The notes beneath the pieces are model-generated. The model did not search any database. It worked only from the letters and a program-made list of their open reading frames with translations, and was not told where the DNA came from. From Rhynchopus euleeides (taxonomy: Eukaryota; Euglenozoa; Diplonemea; Diplonemida; Diplonemidae): a stretch of 64,000 nt of DNA. The stretch covers positions 248,001 through 312,000 of the forward strand of contig OY723250.1 of NCBI GenBank assembly GCA_963210315.1. The letters run 5' to 3'. A program made the translations under genes and the position numbers. Positions within the stretch are counted from its first letter, which is position 1. Each line of letters starts with the position of its first letter. Shown here piece by piece: positions 22,517 through 32,554 of this stretch.

Positions 22517-23548
22517 CGTCAGCTGATTGAGGGTGTGATATGAGGGTTCTATCCAACAAGGATATCAAGGCGGCACTTTCAAAGTCCTGCCAAGGACAGC
22601 GCCACGTGGGTGTGTGCTTCTGATATATGTTATGTCATCATGTGAACCCTCCCCAGCGTGTGCCAACATCCCTGACACGCTCACGAAAAGCATGACACGG
22701 AGAAAACAGGTGCCGAAACAACCTGCCGAGCACACGGGTGGTGCCACGTTGATCCACGCAGCGATCTCCCATGACAGGAAGCCTTGTCGCCACGGCAGAG
22801 TCGCCGCAGACTGTGGGAGAGGTGTCGCCAGTCACCTTGAGGTTGCAGTGTGTCTTCAGGCTAAGACCCGTGCCCTCTTCACCTCCCCTGTTAGGTTGCT
22901 CCCATATCGTTGCCTGCTTTGGGGCCTGAAGGACATAGGGGTCCAGCAGGCACGTGAGCATCGCAAGGCATGAGTGGCTGTTTCAAACTCCTGGTGCAAG
23001 CACCCGTCATGGTCTGGGGAAGCCCTCCCAGGTAGTTTAACGTCTTGCCCAGGACCCGATCACAACAGATCACAACAAATCGTCAGCTGATTGAGGGTGT
23101 GTGAGGACAACAAATCACAAGGCAAATGTTGTGATTTGTTGTGATTTTTTGCGATTTGTTGTGGCCAGTTGTGGGTGGGGAGGTGAAGAGGGCACGGGTC
23201 TTAGCCTGATGACACACTGCAACCTCAAGGTGACTGGCGACACCTCTCCCACAGTCTGCGGCGACTCTGCCGTGGCGACAAGGCTTCCTGTCATGGGAGA
23301 TCGCTGCGTGGATCAACGTGGCACCACCCGTGTGCTCGGCAGGTTGTTTCGGCACCTGTTTTCTCCGTGTCATGCTTTTCGTGAGCGTGTCAGGGATGTT
23401 GGCACACGCTGGGGAGGGTTCACATGATGACATAACATATATCAGAAGCACACACCCACGTGGCGCTGTCCTTGGCAGGACTTTGAAAGTGCCGCCTTGA
23501 TATCCTTGTTGGATAGAACCCTCATATCACACCCTCAATCAGCTGACG
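22517..23548. repeat. 372-bp near-perfect inverted repeat with 288-bp loop
   Basis: Arms at 22517-22888 and 23177-23548 are reverse complements with only one or two visible differences, so each encodes the same short reading frame (MLLIYVMSSCEPSPACANIP and on) on opposite strands. The loop contains a further copy of the outer edge CGTCAGCTGATTGAGGGTGT at 23079. Outside the arms both flanks carry ACAACAAATCACA in inverted orientation. It may be a foldback element or a recently formed hairpin; transcription would give long dsRNA. Confidence 0.85.
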
Positions 23549-23646
23549 GCCAGTTGTGATTTGTTGTGACTAGGTGTGACGTGGTGTGATTTGTTGTGAC
23601 CAGTTGTGACGACTTGTGACCCTTTTGTGATGAGTTGTGATGAGGT
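23549..23646 (+). repeat. TTGTGATTTGTTGTGAC short repeats
   Basis: Irregular tandem copies of GTTGTGATTTGTTGTGAC and GTTGTGACC run from the right edge of the hairpin to the start of the next ORF. The same motif occurs in the hairpin loop (23055-23170). Confidence 0.75.
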
Positions 23647-25146
23647 GTGGACGCACTGACGATAGCTGCGTGTTGCCGCGTCCACCACCACCACGCGGAC
23701 GGCCTGAAGGTGATGTGTTGTGAGACACACCACATGACGCGATGCGGCACCTGCGCCAATGTGAAGACATGCTGCGCGGCCGGCCACCATGGGCGCGCCC
23801 CCAGGGTCGACCAAGTTGCGAGCACGGATGACGACAGCAGCAGCTGCGATGACGACTCCGACAGCGAGGGAGAGGAGGGCAGCTCTGGTGCCACTGAGCA
23901 TGATGGAGACGACGCTGAAGATGCGGGCTCCACCAGCGAGGAAGTCCCTCCCTCGTCTGAGATGGATAGTGACACGACGGCTGCGGCTGCGGTGAAACGC
24001 ACCGCTATCGTTCTGGACGCCTCTGAAGAGGACTCGATGGGGCAGGATGCCGTGAAACGCACCGCCATTTGTTTGGATCACTCGGACGAGGGCCCGTCCC
24101 TCTGGGGGGCTGGGATAGTGTGTGTGCGTCAGCCAGAGTGGGACATGTGTGCGTCTCTTCTTCTTCTTTGGCCGGGCGTGATTGAGCATTTGGCTCTTCA
24201 CTGCCCCGACGATCAGCCCAGTGAGGGCGAGTTGGGTTCTTCTGCGGAGTCATCTGCGTTGACCCCACGCGAATTTCCTGGTTTTCTTTTCTCGCCTTCC
24301 CCTCGAATGAATACCCCTGCTTCCCCTACCCCGCGTCAGATGGGTGTGGAGCACGTTGCGCTTGTTGCGGAAGACTCGCCGGGCTCCCAACCCGGTGATG
24401 CTCGCCGCGTTCCACCAGCAGATGCAGCACCGCCTCCGGCGCCCTCTCCGGCTCCGGAGCTCGTGCTGCACACAGACCTGCTGGACGGGCTACAGACCCC
24501 GCAGACGGGCTCACCGACCCTTCGAGAGTGCGCCTCACAGCGGGGCTTTCAGAGCCCTTACGTGGGGCGCCGCCTTCCTTTCTCTCCCTCTCCCCCCTCT
24601 GAGTCTTCGATACCCCGCGCGCAGAAGCGAGTGGCACCCATACAGGAGGCAGACGAATCCGCCCTGGGGAGACGCTCCTTTCACAACAGAGGAGCAGAGC
24701 CTCAACCTCCCGTGTCCACTGGCTCACCGGTTTCAGCGCCAAGCCTTCGGCCTGACGAGGATAGTATCATGTCCCCATCAGAACTTGCTTCCCCCCTTCC
24801 TCTCTCGCCTGCACCCTCTCTTGTTGTGGATGACCCGCCGGGCTTTCAGCCCGCCGACACTCGGCTTAGTCCCCCATCAGACACTGTGTCACCCCCACCA
24901 CCCTCTCCATGTCAGGAGCCCCTAATGCCTCTAGACACTGCAACACCCTCTCTTCCAGACTGGCAGGCAGAAACGCCGTCTCACCAGGGGAGCGGTTTCA
25001 GCGTCAAGGGTCTCACCAGGGGACCGGTTTCAGCGTCAAGCCCTCGGCCTGACGAGGATAGTATCATGTCCCCATCAGAATCCAGGGGAAGAGGGGGGGG
25101 GGGGGGGGGCAGGGGTAGGGGTAGGGGTGTTGTTGACGAAGGTTGA
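23647..25146 (+). CDS. Cys/His-rich N-terminal domain, disordered Ser/Pro-rich tail
   Basis: A 499-codon frame beginning with a non-ATG codon right after a stop, so it is likely an exon with an upstream start. Residues 9-48 hold CCRVHHHHADG, CCETHHMTRCGTC and CCAAGHH, a dense Cys/His set that matches residues 50-97 of the ORF at 39276-39650 and would suit zinc binding. Residues 58-110 are acidic and Ser-rich. VKRTAI.LD is repeated (about 118 and 137). The rest is Pro/Ser/Glu-rich, with repeated RPDEDSIMSPSE near 372 and 471 and PGF/SQP.D..R..PP.D near 238 and 402. A Gly/Arg run ends the frame. Codon use is GC-rich. It may be host or transposon-derived; no known family recognised. Confidence 0.55.
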   Translation: MDALTIAACCRVHHHHADGLKVMCCETHHMTRCGTCANVKTCCAAGHHGRAPRVDQVASTDDDSSSCDDDSDSEGEEGSSGATEHDGDDAEDAGSTSEEVPPSSEMDSDTTAAAAVKRTAIVLDASEEDSMGQDAVKRTAICLDHSDEGPSLWGAGIVCVRQPEWDMCASLLLLWPGVIEHLALHCPDDQPSEGELGSSAESSALTPREFPGFLFSPSPRMNTPASPTPRQMGVEHVALVAEDSPGSQPGDARRVPPADAAPPPAPSPAPELVLHTDLLDGLQTPQTGSPTLRECASQRGFQSPYVGRRLPFSPSPPSESSIPRAQKRVAPIQEADESALGRRSFHNRGAEPQPPVSTGSPVSAPSLRPDEDSIMSPSELASPLPLSPAPSLVVDDPPGFQPADTRLSPPSDTVSPPPPSPCQEPLMPLDTATPSLPDWQAETPSHQGSGFSVKGLTRGPVSASSPRPDEDSIMSPSESRGRGGGGGGRGRGRGVVDEG

Positions 25147-25401
25147 TGCGCAAGATTTAACGCAGCCGGAGATAAAGCAATTCAATTCTAGGGTGTGGGC
25201 CAACACCTAGGAAGGCTCGCCTCGACTCCAAACTGGACTGCACTCCTATCCTGCGGTGGCAAGAAACATTGCATTAAAGAAAGAAGCCATCGCAGGCTCT
25301 GAAAGATCGGGACTGGTGTGGCAGGTGGGGATGGGTGTATTTTCATGGGGGGCAGAAATACCGCAACACCATTCTCGACATTGTCAACGTGGCGCCATGA
25401 T
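25147..25401. other. Short intergenic stretch
   Basis: Unique sequence between the preceding ORF and the MITE; possible 3' UTR. Confidence 0.3.
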
Positions 25402-25403
25402 TA

Positions 25404-25529
25404 CTGGGGGGGTTCAAATACAAGCCGTACGGCTTCTATTCAATTTTTCGGGTTTTGCAGGCACTTTCTGCACCCAAAACCCCAAAAATTTGAATAGAAG
25501 CCGTACGGCTTGTATTTGAACCCCCCCAG
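25404..25529. mobile_element. Palindromic TA-flanked MITE (CTGGGG ends), short form
   Basis: 126 bp with 40-bp near-perfect inverted arms starting CTGGGGGGGTTCAAATACAA and containing GCCGTACGGC, flanked by TA. Same end family as 2445-3100. Confidence 0.85.
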
Positions 25530-25637
25530 TAAGGCAAACGGTCATGTCACTGCAAACGCTATTATCTGCCTGCATTCCAACAAAGCAGGCGTACTCAGAT
25601 GATGAGTTGTCAGCCACATTTTAATATTGCTGCCGCT

Positions 25638-26464
25638 CAGGGTGTTCGCTATCTCCCACCTTCCTCAGAGACTGTGGGAGAAAGGGGTAAAATTGCCGCC
25701 TCAATTTTTTTTTCGCGCACGCTTTTTTTTTTCGCGCGCGAAATCATGCAACATCGGCCCCTCAGACAAATTGCCTCAAGGGTCCAGACCAGGGTACTAT
25801 ATATGTTTGGCGCAAGGGGCCCATTTCACGGTTCGCGGCTGCAAAATGGAGGTTTTGCGGCAATCAGTGAGTACTTCGGGAGTTGGTGACGAACCCAAAA
25901 CAGGATCACGGACCGTCGCCGATACCCGTTCTCGAGAAGGAAGGGCACGGTCACATACGCTCGTTAGTTCCTGTTGGACAGACTTCACAGGGGACAGGGG
26001 GGTCTGGGGGGCGGAGCCCCCCAGCCGCCGGAGGCCACGGTAGTGAACATTTGTCAGCCTCGTCCCCGAGTCCGCTTCATAGTCGAACACCACATACAGA
26101 CAACGTGCACCTTGAGACAGCATGCTCAAGAGGTACATCGGCCTGGTGCCTGCGGCAGGCCACTATGCTCTTGGCTTCGGCCTCCTCTGGCTTTGACCAT
26201 GCTGATGCCGGCAATAGCTCCGACGGTCCCCAGCAGGTTCAGATCTCGCTCCTTTGGAGCGAGGTGGTATCAATTTGTACGAGAGGGTGCTGCCCTTCTC
26301 CTTCAGAACCCCTTCCCATCCGAGGCAAAAACTTCCGAGAAACTTTTTTTATTTAATTTCTCCCCCTTGGGAGAAATGCCCGGGAGAGAGGTGGGAGAAG
26401 GGTTTTCCCAGAATCATTTTTTTTAACGAAATAGGCCCCTATTTCTCCCCGAGCGAACGCCCTG
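25638..26464. mobile_element. hAT-like non-autonomous element (8-bp TSD)
   Basis: Ends CAGGGTGTTCGCT and AGCGAACGCCCTG. CTGCCGCT is duplicated exactly at 25630-25637 and 26465-26472. Carries the GC-hairpin module in reverse (26000-26050: CGGAGCCCCCCAGCCGCCGG then CCACGGTAGTGAACAT). 827 bp, no transposase. Confidence 0.87.
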
Positions 26465-26530
26465 CTGCCGCTTGTTCGATCCAGCGGGGACCATGTGACT
26501 GTCCTGATGTGACGAGAGATGATTTAGACT

Positions 26531-26692
26531 AAATCGTACCCCTTTTCCGCTTCATTGCAGAGACACCCTGCCCAGCAACTGTAAAAAAATCAGCCGGGCC
26601 ACTTTTTGTTGAGCGCACCGTCTCAAGGCTGTTGATGCCCTGTGAAGTGGCATGAAGGTGCTCCTCCTGAAGCTTCAGTTGTACGATATTCG
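26531..26692 (+). repeat. SINE-like repeat, copy 5
   Basis: Starts AAATCGTACCCCTTTTCCGC, contains ACACCCTGCCCAGCAACTGT and GCCCTGTGAAGTGGCATGAA, and ends at GTACGATATTCG, where the next element is inserted. Confidence 0.75.
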
Positions 26693-26697
26693 CCACG

Positions 26698-27517
26698 TGG
26701 GGTAATACCGCCTGGTCGAATTCACACCATCTCAAACCATTTCACAAAATTTCACAAAAAATAGCAAAATTTCGCAGTGCAAAATTTGTGAATTTTTGTG
26801 AATTTTTGCGACTTCTGCGACTTTTTGTGACTTTTTGCGACTTTCTGCGCCTTCTTGCGTTTTGGGCGGTGCTGGCACTTGGGCACTAATGGCGGATGCA
26901 GTGGTTTGGGTTTATGGAAAAAGGGTGGTGGACGTGATGCCCAACTCCTCCTGAAGGTACGCATTGTATCTGCTGCGCCAGCTGGGGAAACACGGCCCGG
27001 GGCCGTGCCACCCTGCAGCCACTGCAGGAAGTGCTGCCTCAGGGTTCCTCGGCCGTGTGTGTCAGCGTCCGTCTTGGATCTCACAACGGTCACGCCATCT
27101 CCCACCCCTGAGGTCGCTGCTCTAACGAAGGTGCGCGGCACAGGTCGTGGAGATCCACGAAACGGCAAGCAGTGGCGAACTGCAAGGCAAATCCTTGCCC
27201 TGGGGTGTCTGGGACCTACCCTACCCCCCTTGGTGCTGGGGACAGAGGGGGGGCACCCGACCCCCTTCGGGTCTCAAACCATTTCACAAAAAATCGCAAA
27301 AAATAGCAAAGCGTCACAAAAAATATCAGGCTTCGCAAAAAAGCACACGCTCTCAAACCATTTCACAAAAAATCACAAAAAATAGCACAATTGGAAACCA
27401 TTTCACAAAAAATCGCAAAAAATAGCAGCGCGGTTTTTGTAAATTTTTGTGAATTTTTGGGGCGTTGTTCTTCGTTTTTGGGAGACGCTGTGAATTCGCC
27501 AAGGCGGTATTACCCCA
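26698..27517. mobile_element. TIR element with CACAAAAAATCGC subterminal repeats
   Basis: Ends TGGGGTAATACCGCC and inverse; the inverted region extends about 30 bp to GAATTCACA. CCACG is duplicated at 26693-26697 and 27518-27522. Many TTTCACAAAAAATCGCAAAA copies line the inside of both ends, in opposite orientation. 820 bp, no recognisable protein. A 5-bp TSD with these ends does not match a superfamily I can name. Confidence 0.8.
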
Positions 27518-28074
27518 CCACGCCTTGTTTTTGCGTTTCATTCAATGGCGTCAGCAGAATGGTAGCACCACACATGAACAGCACCACCTGCTTTCAAAAA
27601 ATATATCGACATGTGGAACTCTGAAGCCAGGGCAGGGGTGGGGGTCGGGGGGTCGGGTGAATGGCTGCACAGCAGCTGCTGATACAGACTGCGCAACTCA
27701 CAAGGAATGCACGTCTCTACTTACACACCTGCAGCCTCACACCCGGAAAAATAAATAATCAGAATCGCCTGAACAAATAATCCAGAGGGGGTCTTCGCTG
27801 GTCGACAAACTTCGACAAACTTCGTCGTTCGTCACATAATTAGGAAAACGGCTGTTTCAGGGGGGTTTTCACCGAAGACGGCAGTGTTCTGACGACGACA
27901 ACAGGGGTCTTCGACAAAAACTTCGTCAGCGAAGACCCCCCCCCAAAAATGAATTAAAAACCGGTTTTTCGGGGATTCTCGCTGTTCGTCACCTGTCGTC
28001 AAATTTCGACAAAATTCGACAATTTTCACCTAAACGGACGGAAAATGCACCAAAATGCACCACCCACAGCCTGG

Positions 28075-29073
28075 GTCGGCCCAGGGTCTGGACACCACTC
28101 CTGGACCCGGCCCAGTACGGGCGAGATCGGCCCATAGCCGGCCCAGCACTGCCGAGATCGGCCCATGTCCGGCCCAGTACGTGCGAGATCGGCCCATAGC
28201 CGGCCCAGCACTGCCGAGATCGGCCCATAGCCGGCCCAGCACTGCCGAGATCGGCCCATGTCCGGCCCAGCACTGCCGAGATCGGCCCATAGCCGGCCCA
28301 GCACTGCCGAGATCGGCCCATGTCCGGCCCAGTACGTGCGAGATCGGCCCATAGCCGGCCCAGCACTGCCGAGATCGGCCCATGTCCGGCCCAGCACTGC
28401 CGAGATCGGCCCATAGCCGGCCCAGTACGGGCGAGATCGGCCCATAGCCGGCCCAGCACTGCCGAGATCGGCCCATGTCCGGCCCAGTACGTGCGAGATC
28501 GGCCCATGTCCGGCCCAGCACTGCCGAGATCGGCCCATAGCCGGCCCAGTACGGGCGAGATCGGCCCATAGCCGGCCCAGCACTGCCGAGATCGGCCCAT
28601 GTCCGGCCCAGTACGTGCGAGATCGGCCCATAGCCGGCCCAGTACGGGCGAGATCGGCCCATAGCCGGCCCAGCACTGCCGAGATCGGCCCATGTCCGGC
28701 CCAGTACGGCCGAGATCGGCCCATAGCCGGCCCAGCACTGCCGAGATCGGCCCATGTCCGGCCCAGTACGGCCGAGATCGGCCCATAGCCGGCCCAGCAC
28801 TGCCGAGATCGGCCCATGTCCGGCCCAGTACGGGCGAGATCGGCCCATGTCCGGCCCAGTACGGCCGAGATCGGCCCGTAGCCGGCCCAGCACTGCCGAG
28901 ATCGGCCCATAGCCGGCCCAGTACGGGCGAGATCGGCCCATAGCCGGCCCAGCACTGCCGAGATCGGCCCATAGCCGGCCCAGTACGTGCGAGATCGGCC
29001 CATAGCCGGCCCAGTACTGCCGAGATCGGCCCATGTCCGGCCCAGTACGGGCGAGATCGGCCCATAGCCGGCC
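28075..29073. repeat. 31-bp minisatellite, array 1 (about 31 units)
   Basis: Units read TCGGCCCA, TAGC or TGTC, CGGCCCAG, then one of four variable ends (CACTGCC, TACGTGC, TACGGGC, TACGGCC) and GAGA. The first unit, at 28075-28105, is of the array-2 type. On the minus strand the unit lacks stops in all three frames, so three overlapping frames of 325-358 codons are open; this is a by-product of a 31-bp period, not proof of a protein. Confidence 0.95.
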
Positions 29074-29081
29074 TAGTCGTA

Positions 29082-29295
29082 GGATGCTGAACGAAGACAG
29101 CCAGCAGGCGCTGCTCTTCGATGACTACTCCACAGAGACGAAGATCACGACACTCGTGGTCACAGACGTGCAGGCCTCGACCCTCTGCTTGGAGAAGTCT
29201 TTCGAGGGAATGCGGAAGGCGCTAAAAATCCACAACCATGTGATCCGGAAGTGCATTGCGGGCATGGCGGGTATGAGGCAGGACATCGTCAGTGT
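29082..29295 (+). pseudogene. Class III nucleotidyl cyclase-like gene fragment
   Basis: An open stretch between arrays 1 and 2 reads MLNEDSQQALLFDDYSTETK, then ITTLVVTDVQAST, LCLEKSFEGMRKALKIHNHV, IRKCI. This resembles the start of the class III adenylate/guanylate cyclase catalytic domain, where a V(T)(D)(I/V)..ST..WE motif carries a metal-binding Asp and is followed by M..AL..HN..IR. Only about 60 residues of a domain of roughly 180 are present, and both sides run straight into minisatellite. I infer a captured host fragment rather than a working cyclase. The match is by eye. Confidence 0.5.
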
Positions 29296-29640
29296 CTGGA
29301 CAGCACTCCTGGGCTCGGCCCAGGGACTGGACATCACTCCCTGGCTCGGCCCAGTGTCTGGACAGCACTCCTGGGCTCGGCCCAGGGTCTGGACACCACT
29401 CCTGGGCTCGGCCCAGTGTCTGGACACCACTCCCTGGCTCGGCCCAGGGACTGGACAGCACTCCTGAGCTCGGCCCAGTGTCTGGACAGCACTCCTGGGC
29501 TCGGCCCAGGGTCTGGACACCACTCCCTGGCTCGGCCCAGGGTCTGGACATCACTCCCTGGCTCGGCCCAGTGTCTGGACAGCACTCCTGGGCTCGGCCC
29601 AGTGTCTGGACACGACTCGTCGGCTCGGCCCAGTGGGTCG
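29296..29640. repeat. 31-bp minisatellite, array 2 (about 11 units)
   Basis: Units read CTCGGCCCAG, TGTCTGGA or GGTCTGGA, CA(G/C/T)CACTCC, then CTGGG or TGG. An inverted unit follows at 29638-29668, able to form a hairpin with the last direct units. Confidence 0.95.
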
Positions 29641-29649
29641 AGCCCAGGA

Positions 29650-30359
29650 GTGATGTCCAGACACTGTCTGGACGGGAAGCTCCCCGCAGTGAGTGGTCGG
29701 GGGCCGTGGCCACGACCTCGGGGTGATGTCCAGCCGAGCAGAACGTGGCGCCCGGAGTACCGAGTGTTTGCTCCACTCAGAGGGGGTTCGATGCAGGACC
29801 CCTTCCCAGTCATGATCTCCTCAGTGCCTCCATCGATCCCCTCCGTCAGGGATCTTGCTGTGTGTAACATTAGCACAAGACCTAAACCCGCATCGCGTAC
29901 CCATCCTTCGAAACCGTGCGATGTGCAATGTTGTGTTCATGTAGCTAGCTCGGAGAGTGTCTTAGCGAGCCCGCAAGGCTAGCTATATTTGCACCGTCCA
30001 ACCAAATCTTGCTCAGCTTCGACTTGGCGCCGAGAGAGTTACGAGCGCTGCCCATAGAATCAGGTGTGCCGGGCGTGTGTGTCTTTATCAACACACGCAG
30101 ACTCCTGCATACAGTAGACGGCCTACAGGCGAGGCGGAGTGTGACCTACTGTTGGGGGTGGTGAACTGGTCTGCGACGTCATCCTGCTGGTGTGCGACGT
30201 CTCCACCTCCTGCGGCACAGGGGGCCTTGTGATCTGGAGCGCTGGGGCAGCGCGGTGCAATGTCGGAGTGCGGACGGGCCAAGTCCCCCTGCTCCTGTGC
30301 ATGCAGCGCAGATTGCTTGTTGCTGCGGTCCAGACAGCGGGCCGAGACCGGATGTGATG
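29650..30359. other. Gene-like unique DNA between arrays 2 and 3
   Basis: GC-rich, with open frames in both directions (for example plus 29251-29982 and 30192-30944 running into array 3) but no domain I recognise. By analogy with the cyclase fragment it may be more captured host DNA. Confidence 0.35.
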
Positions 30360-30918
30360 TCGGCCCACCCTCGGGACATCACTGCCTGGCTCGGCCCACC
30401 CTCTGGACAGGACTGCGTGGCTCGGCCCATTCTCGGGACAGCACTGCCTAGCTCGGCCCACCCTCGGGACAGCACTGTCTGGCTCGGCCCGTTCTCGGGA
30501 CAGCACTGTCTGGCTCGGCCCATTCTCGGGACAGCACTGTCTGGCTCGGCCCATTCTCGGGACAGCACTGTCTGGCTCGGCCCACCCTTGGGACAGCACT
30601 GCCTGGCTCGGCCCATTCTCGGGACAGCACTGCCTAGCTCGGCCCACCCTCGGGACAGCACTGTCTGGCTCGGCCCGTTCTCGGGACAGCACTGTCTGGC
30701 TCGGCCCATTCTCGGGACAGCACTGTCTGGCTCGGCCCACCCTCGGGACAGCACTGCCTGGCTCGGCCCATTCTCGGGACAGCACTGTCTGGCTCGGCCC
30801 ACCCTTGGGACAGCACTGCCTGGCTCGGCCCATTCTCGGGACATCACTGTCTGGCTCGGCCCACCCTTGGGACAGCACTGTCTGGCTCGGCCCGTTCTCG
30901 GGACAGCACTGCCTGGCT
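30360..30918. repeat. 31-bp minisatellite, array 3 (18 units)
   Basis: Units read CTCGGCCCA, TTCTCGGGA or CCCTCGGGA, CAGCACTG, TCTGG or CCTGG. Two unit types (TTCTCGGGA and CCCTCGGGA) alternate irregularly, and a block of about eight units is nearly repeated, indicating higher-order duplication. Confidence 0.95.
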
Positions 30919-31238
30919 CCGCTTCGTGCCAGCACGAGCACTAGCCGTTGCTCCTGCATTGCCCCAGGCGGCCAGCTCCCATCTTGGCTTGGCCCAGGAT
31001 GACAGGTTGATCTCAATGTTTACCCGTGACACGGGCCCCGCCGTGCCTTCTCGTCCTGTGAGGGCTGAACAATGCACAGGGACCGCTCGACATTATTTTT
31101 TGGGTCCAAATGCGTGCTCCCAGCTAGGGGCCACCCAACTCCCCGCCCTTTTTTTTGCCTCCGATTTGGCCCATTTTCGGCCCATTTTGCCCTGCACCAG
31201 CCTGCACTTTTTTGCACCGGCTAGCGAAGACCCCCAGA

Positions 31239-32539
31239 ATCAAAAGAAATGACTGTGTGTATCGCGCAGTTGAACCAACTGCAGGGCCAATAACTGAACT
31301 TTCTCGGTTGACAGATCTCGCAGGTCTGTCGGCATGCACAGCCAACAGTTCGACGCCCCGAACACAGTTGATGTATCGGGGGGAGGGGAGTGGGGGGAAT
31401 GAGCAAGACCCCCGTTTGGGAACCTCACACTAAAAAATAGACAAAAATGACAGGGAGCCCGATAGCAGCCCTGCTGTTGTGGGGCTGTCCTTCTCGTCTT
31501 TTGAGATCTGCCGTTCGCACAACCGTGAAACGATGCGAAACAAAAAAAAAACCCACTATTGATCCTAAGTTGACCGAGGTGCACGGTGTATATAATACAA
31601 AACAACTAACTGGGGCGAGGGGGAGCTGGGTCGAGGTACGGTTCACGAGAAACAGCTTGTCCCGCTAAATACCGTACTGACTACGATGTAGCCCGGGATG
31701 GGGAGGTTGTCTGTGAGTGAACGGACTGACTCAAAAGGCCACCCAAATCGGCATAACTGCCGCACGAAGGGGCTTTTTGGTATTCCTTCACTGCGTGGAG
31801 ATAGTGGCGCTGCCGACAGGGTGTACTCCCAACCGCCAGCGCACCTGAAATAATGACTTATATTCACAAAACAAGCAGGAAAGGTGCTCGGAGGAGCAGG
31901 GTGGGATGGGATGGGATGAGTGGGGGGTTCCACGCCCTTGCAGTTTCCCACAGGACGAAGGTGGGGAGGTCGTATCGACGCGATACGGCACGGGGGCATG
32001 ACAAGGGGGTGCTGGAGAGTGCCAGCTGGGGGAAGGGCACAGAGGCGGGACACATGATGAAGCTGGATGTTCGTTCGGGGAGGTAACTTCCCCCGTTTCT
32101 GTGGTTTTGTTCTGGCAGCAGTGTTTGGGGGTTGGGGTGAGTGATTTCCCTCAAAAGAGAGGGTGGGGTATTGAAATAGAAGCAGAGGGAATGCAAGGGT
32201 GATCTCCCTTCAGTCGTTATGCAGGTTGTGTCTGAGATCCGGTGTTTTATCCGGCCTCAAAAGAGCGGGGGGTGGGGGGCAGGCTCCTTGATCTCTGAAA
32301 TATTTGTCAGGGTTTATCACGGTTTTTGACCGTGCTCCGAGCACCCCTGGTGAGACGGGACACTGTTTCGGGTCACTTTGGCGGCACGCAGGCTTTACCC
32401 AATGCCGCCCCTGACAACATTCCTTTTTGCCTGGTTGGACTGGCCCAGACGGTGACGCACGCCTTTCGCGCCATGGCTGGATGTTCCCCCTGATCGGTGC
32501 GATTTTATGATTGCATCAATATTCATCATGTGCCCCTCT
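31239..32539. other. No gene recognised
   Basis: Unique DNA with a G-rich tract at 31379-31400 and a copy of the dispersed GAAATAGAAG repeat at about 32166-32235. Short frames only. Confidence 0.4.
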
Positions 32540-32554
32540 GGATCGCATGTCGGC

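Larger units (their letters stand above)
27787..31235. mobile_element. Large GGGGGTCTTCGCT element carrying arrays and gene fragment
   Basis: Ends GGGGGTCTTCGCT and AGCGAAGACCCCC, with AGA duplicated at 27784-27786 and 31236-31238. The left 260 bp match the short MITEs of this family (TTTTCACCTAAAC, GGAAAATGCACCAAAATGCAC). The right end (CCCAACTCCCCGCCC then T-rich) matches the right end of the 40119-42173 element. Between them lie three tandem arrays with a 31-bp period, a class III cyclase-like fragment and about 700 bp of further gene-like DNA (29650-30360). No transposase is recognised, so the element is probably moved in trans. Confidence 0.85.

Noticed and set aside
27787-27945. Short stand-alone MITE ending at the GCGAAGACCCCC near 27935
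   Set aside because: No TSD at that inner end, while AGA is duplicated at 27784 and 31236, so the long element explains the ends better.
27989-29065. Three overlapping minus-strand ORFs of 325-358 codons
   Set aside because: They are the 31-bp array read in three frames; a stop-free unit with a period not divisible by three opens all frames automatically.
28075-30918. CRISPR-like array
   Set aside because: Units are contiguous 31-bp tandem repeats without unique spacers, in eukaryotic DNA.
30123-31016. Long frames on both strands over array 3
   Set aside because: Same artefact of a 31-bp tandem repeat.
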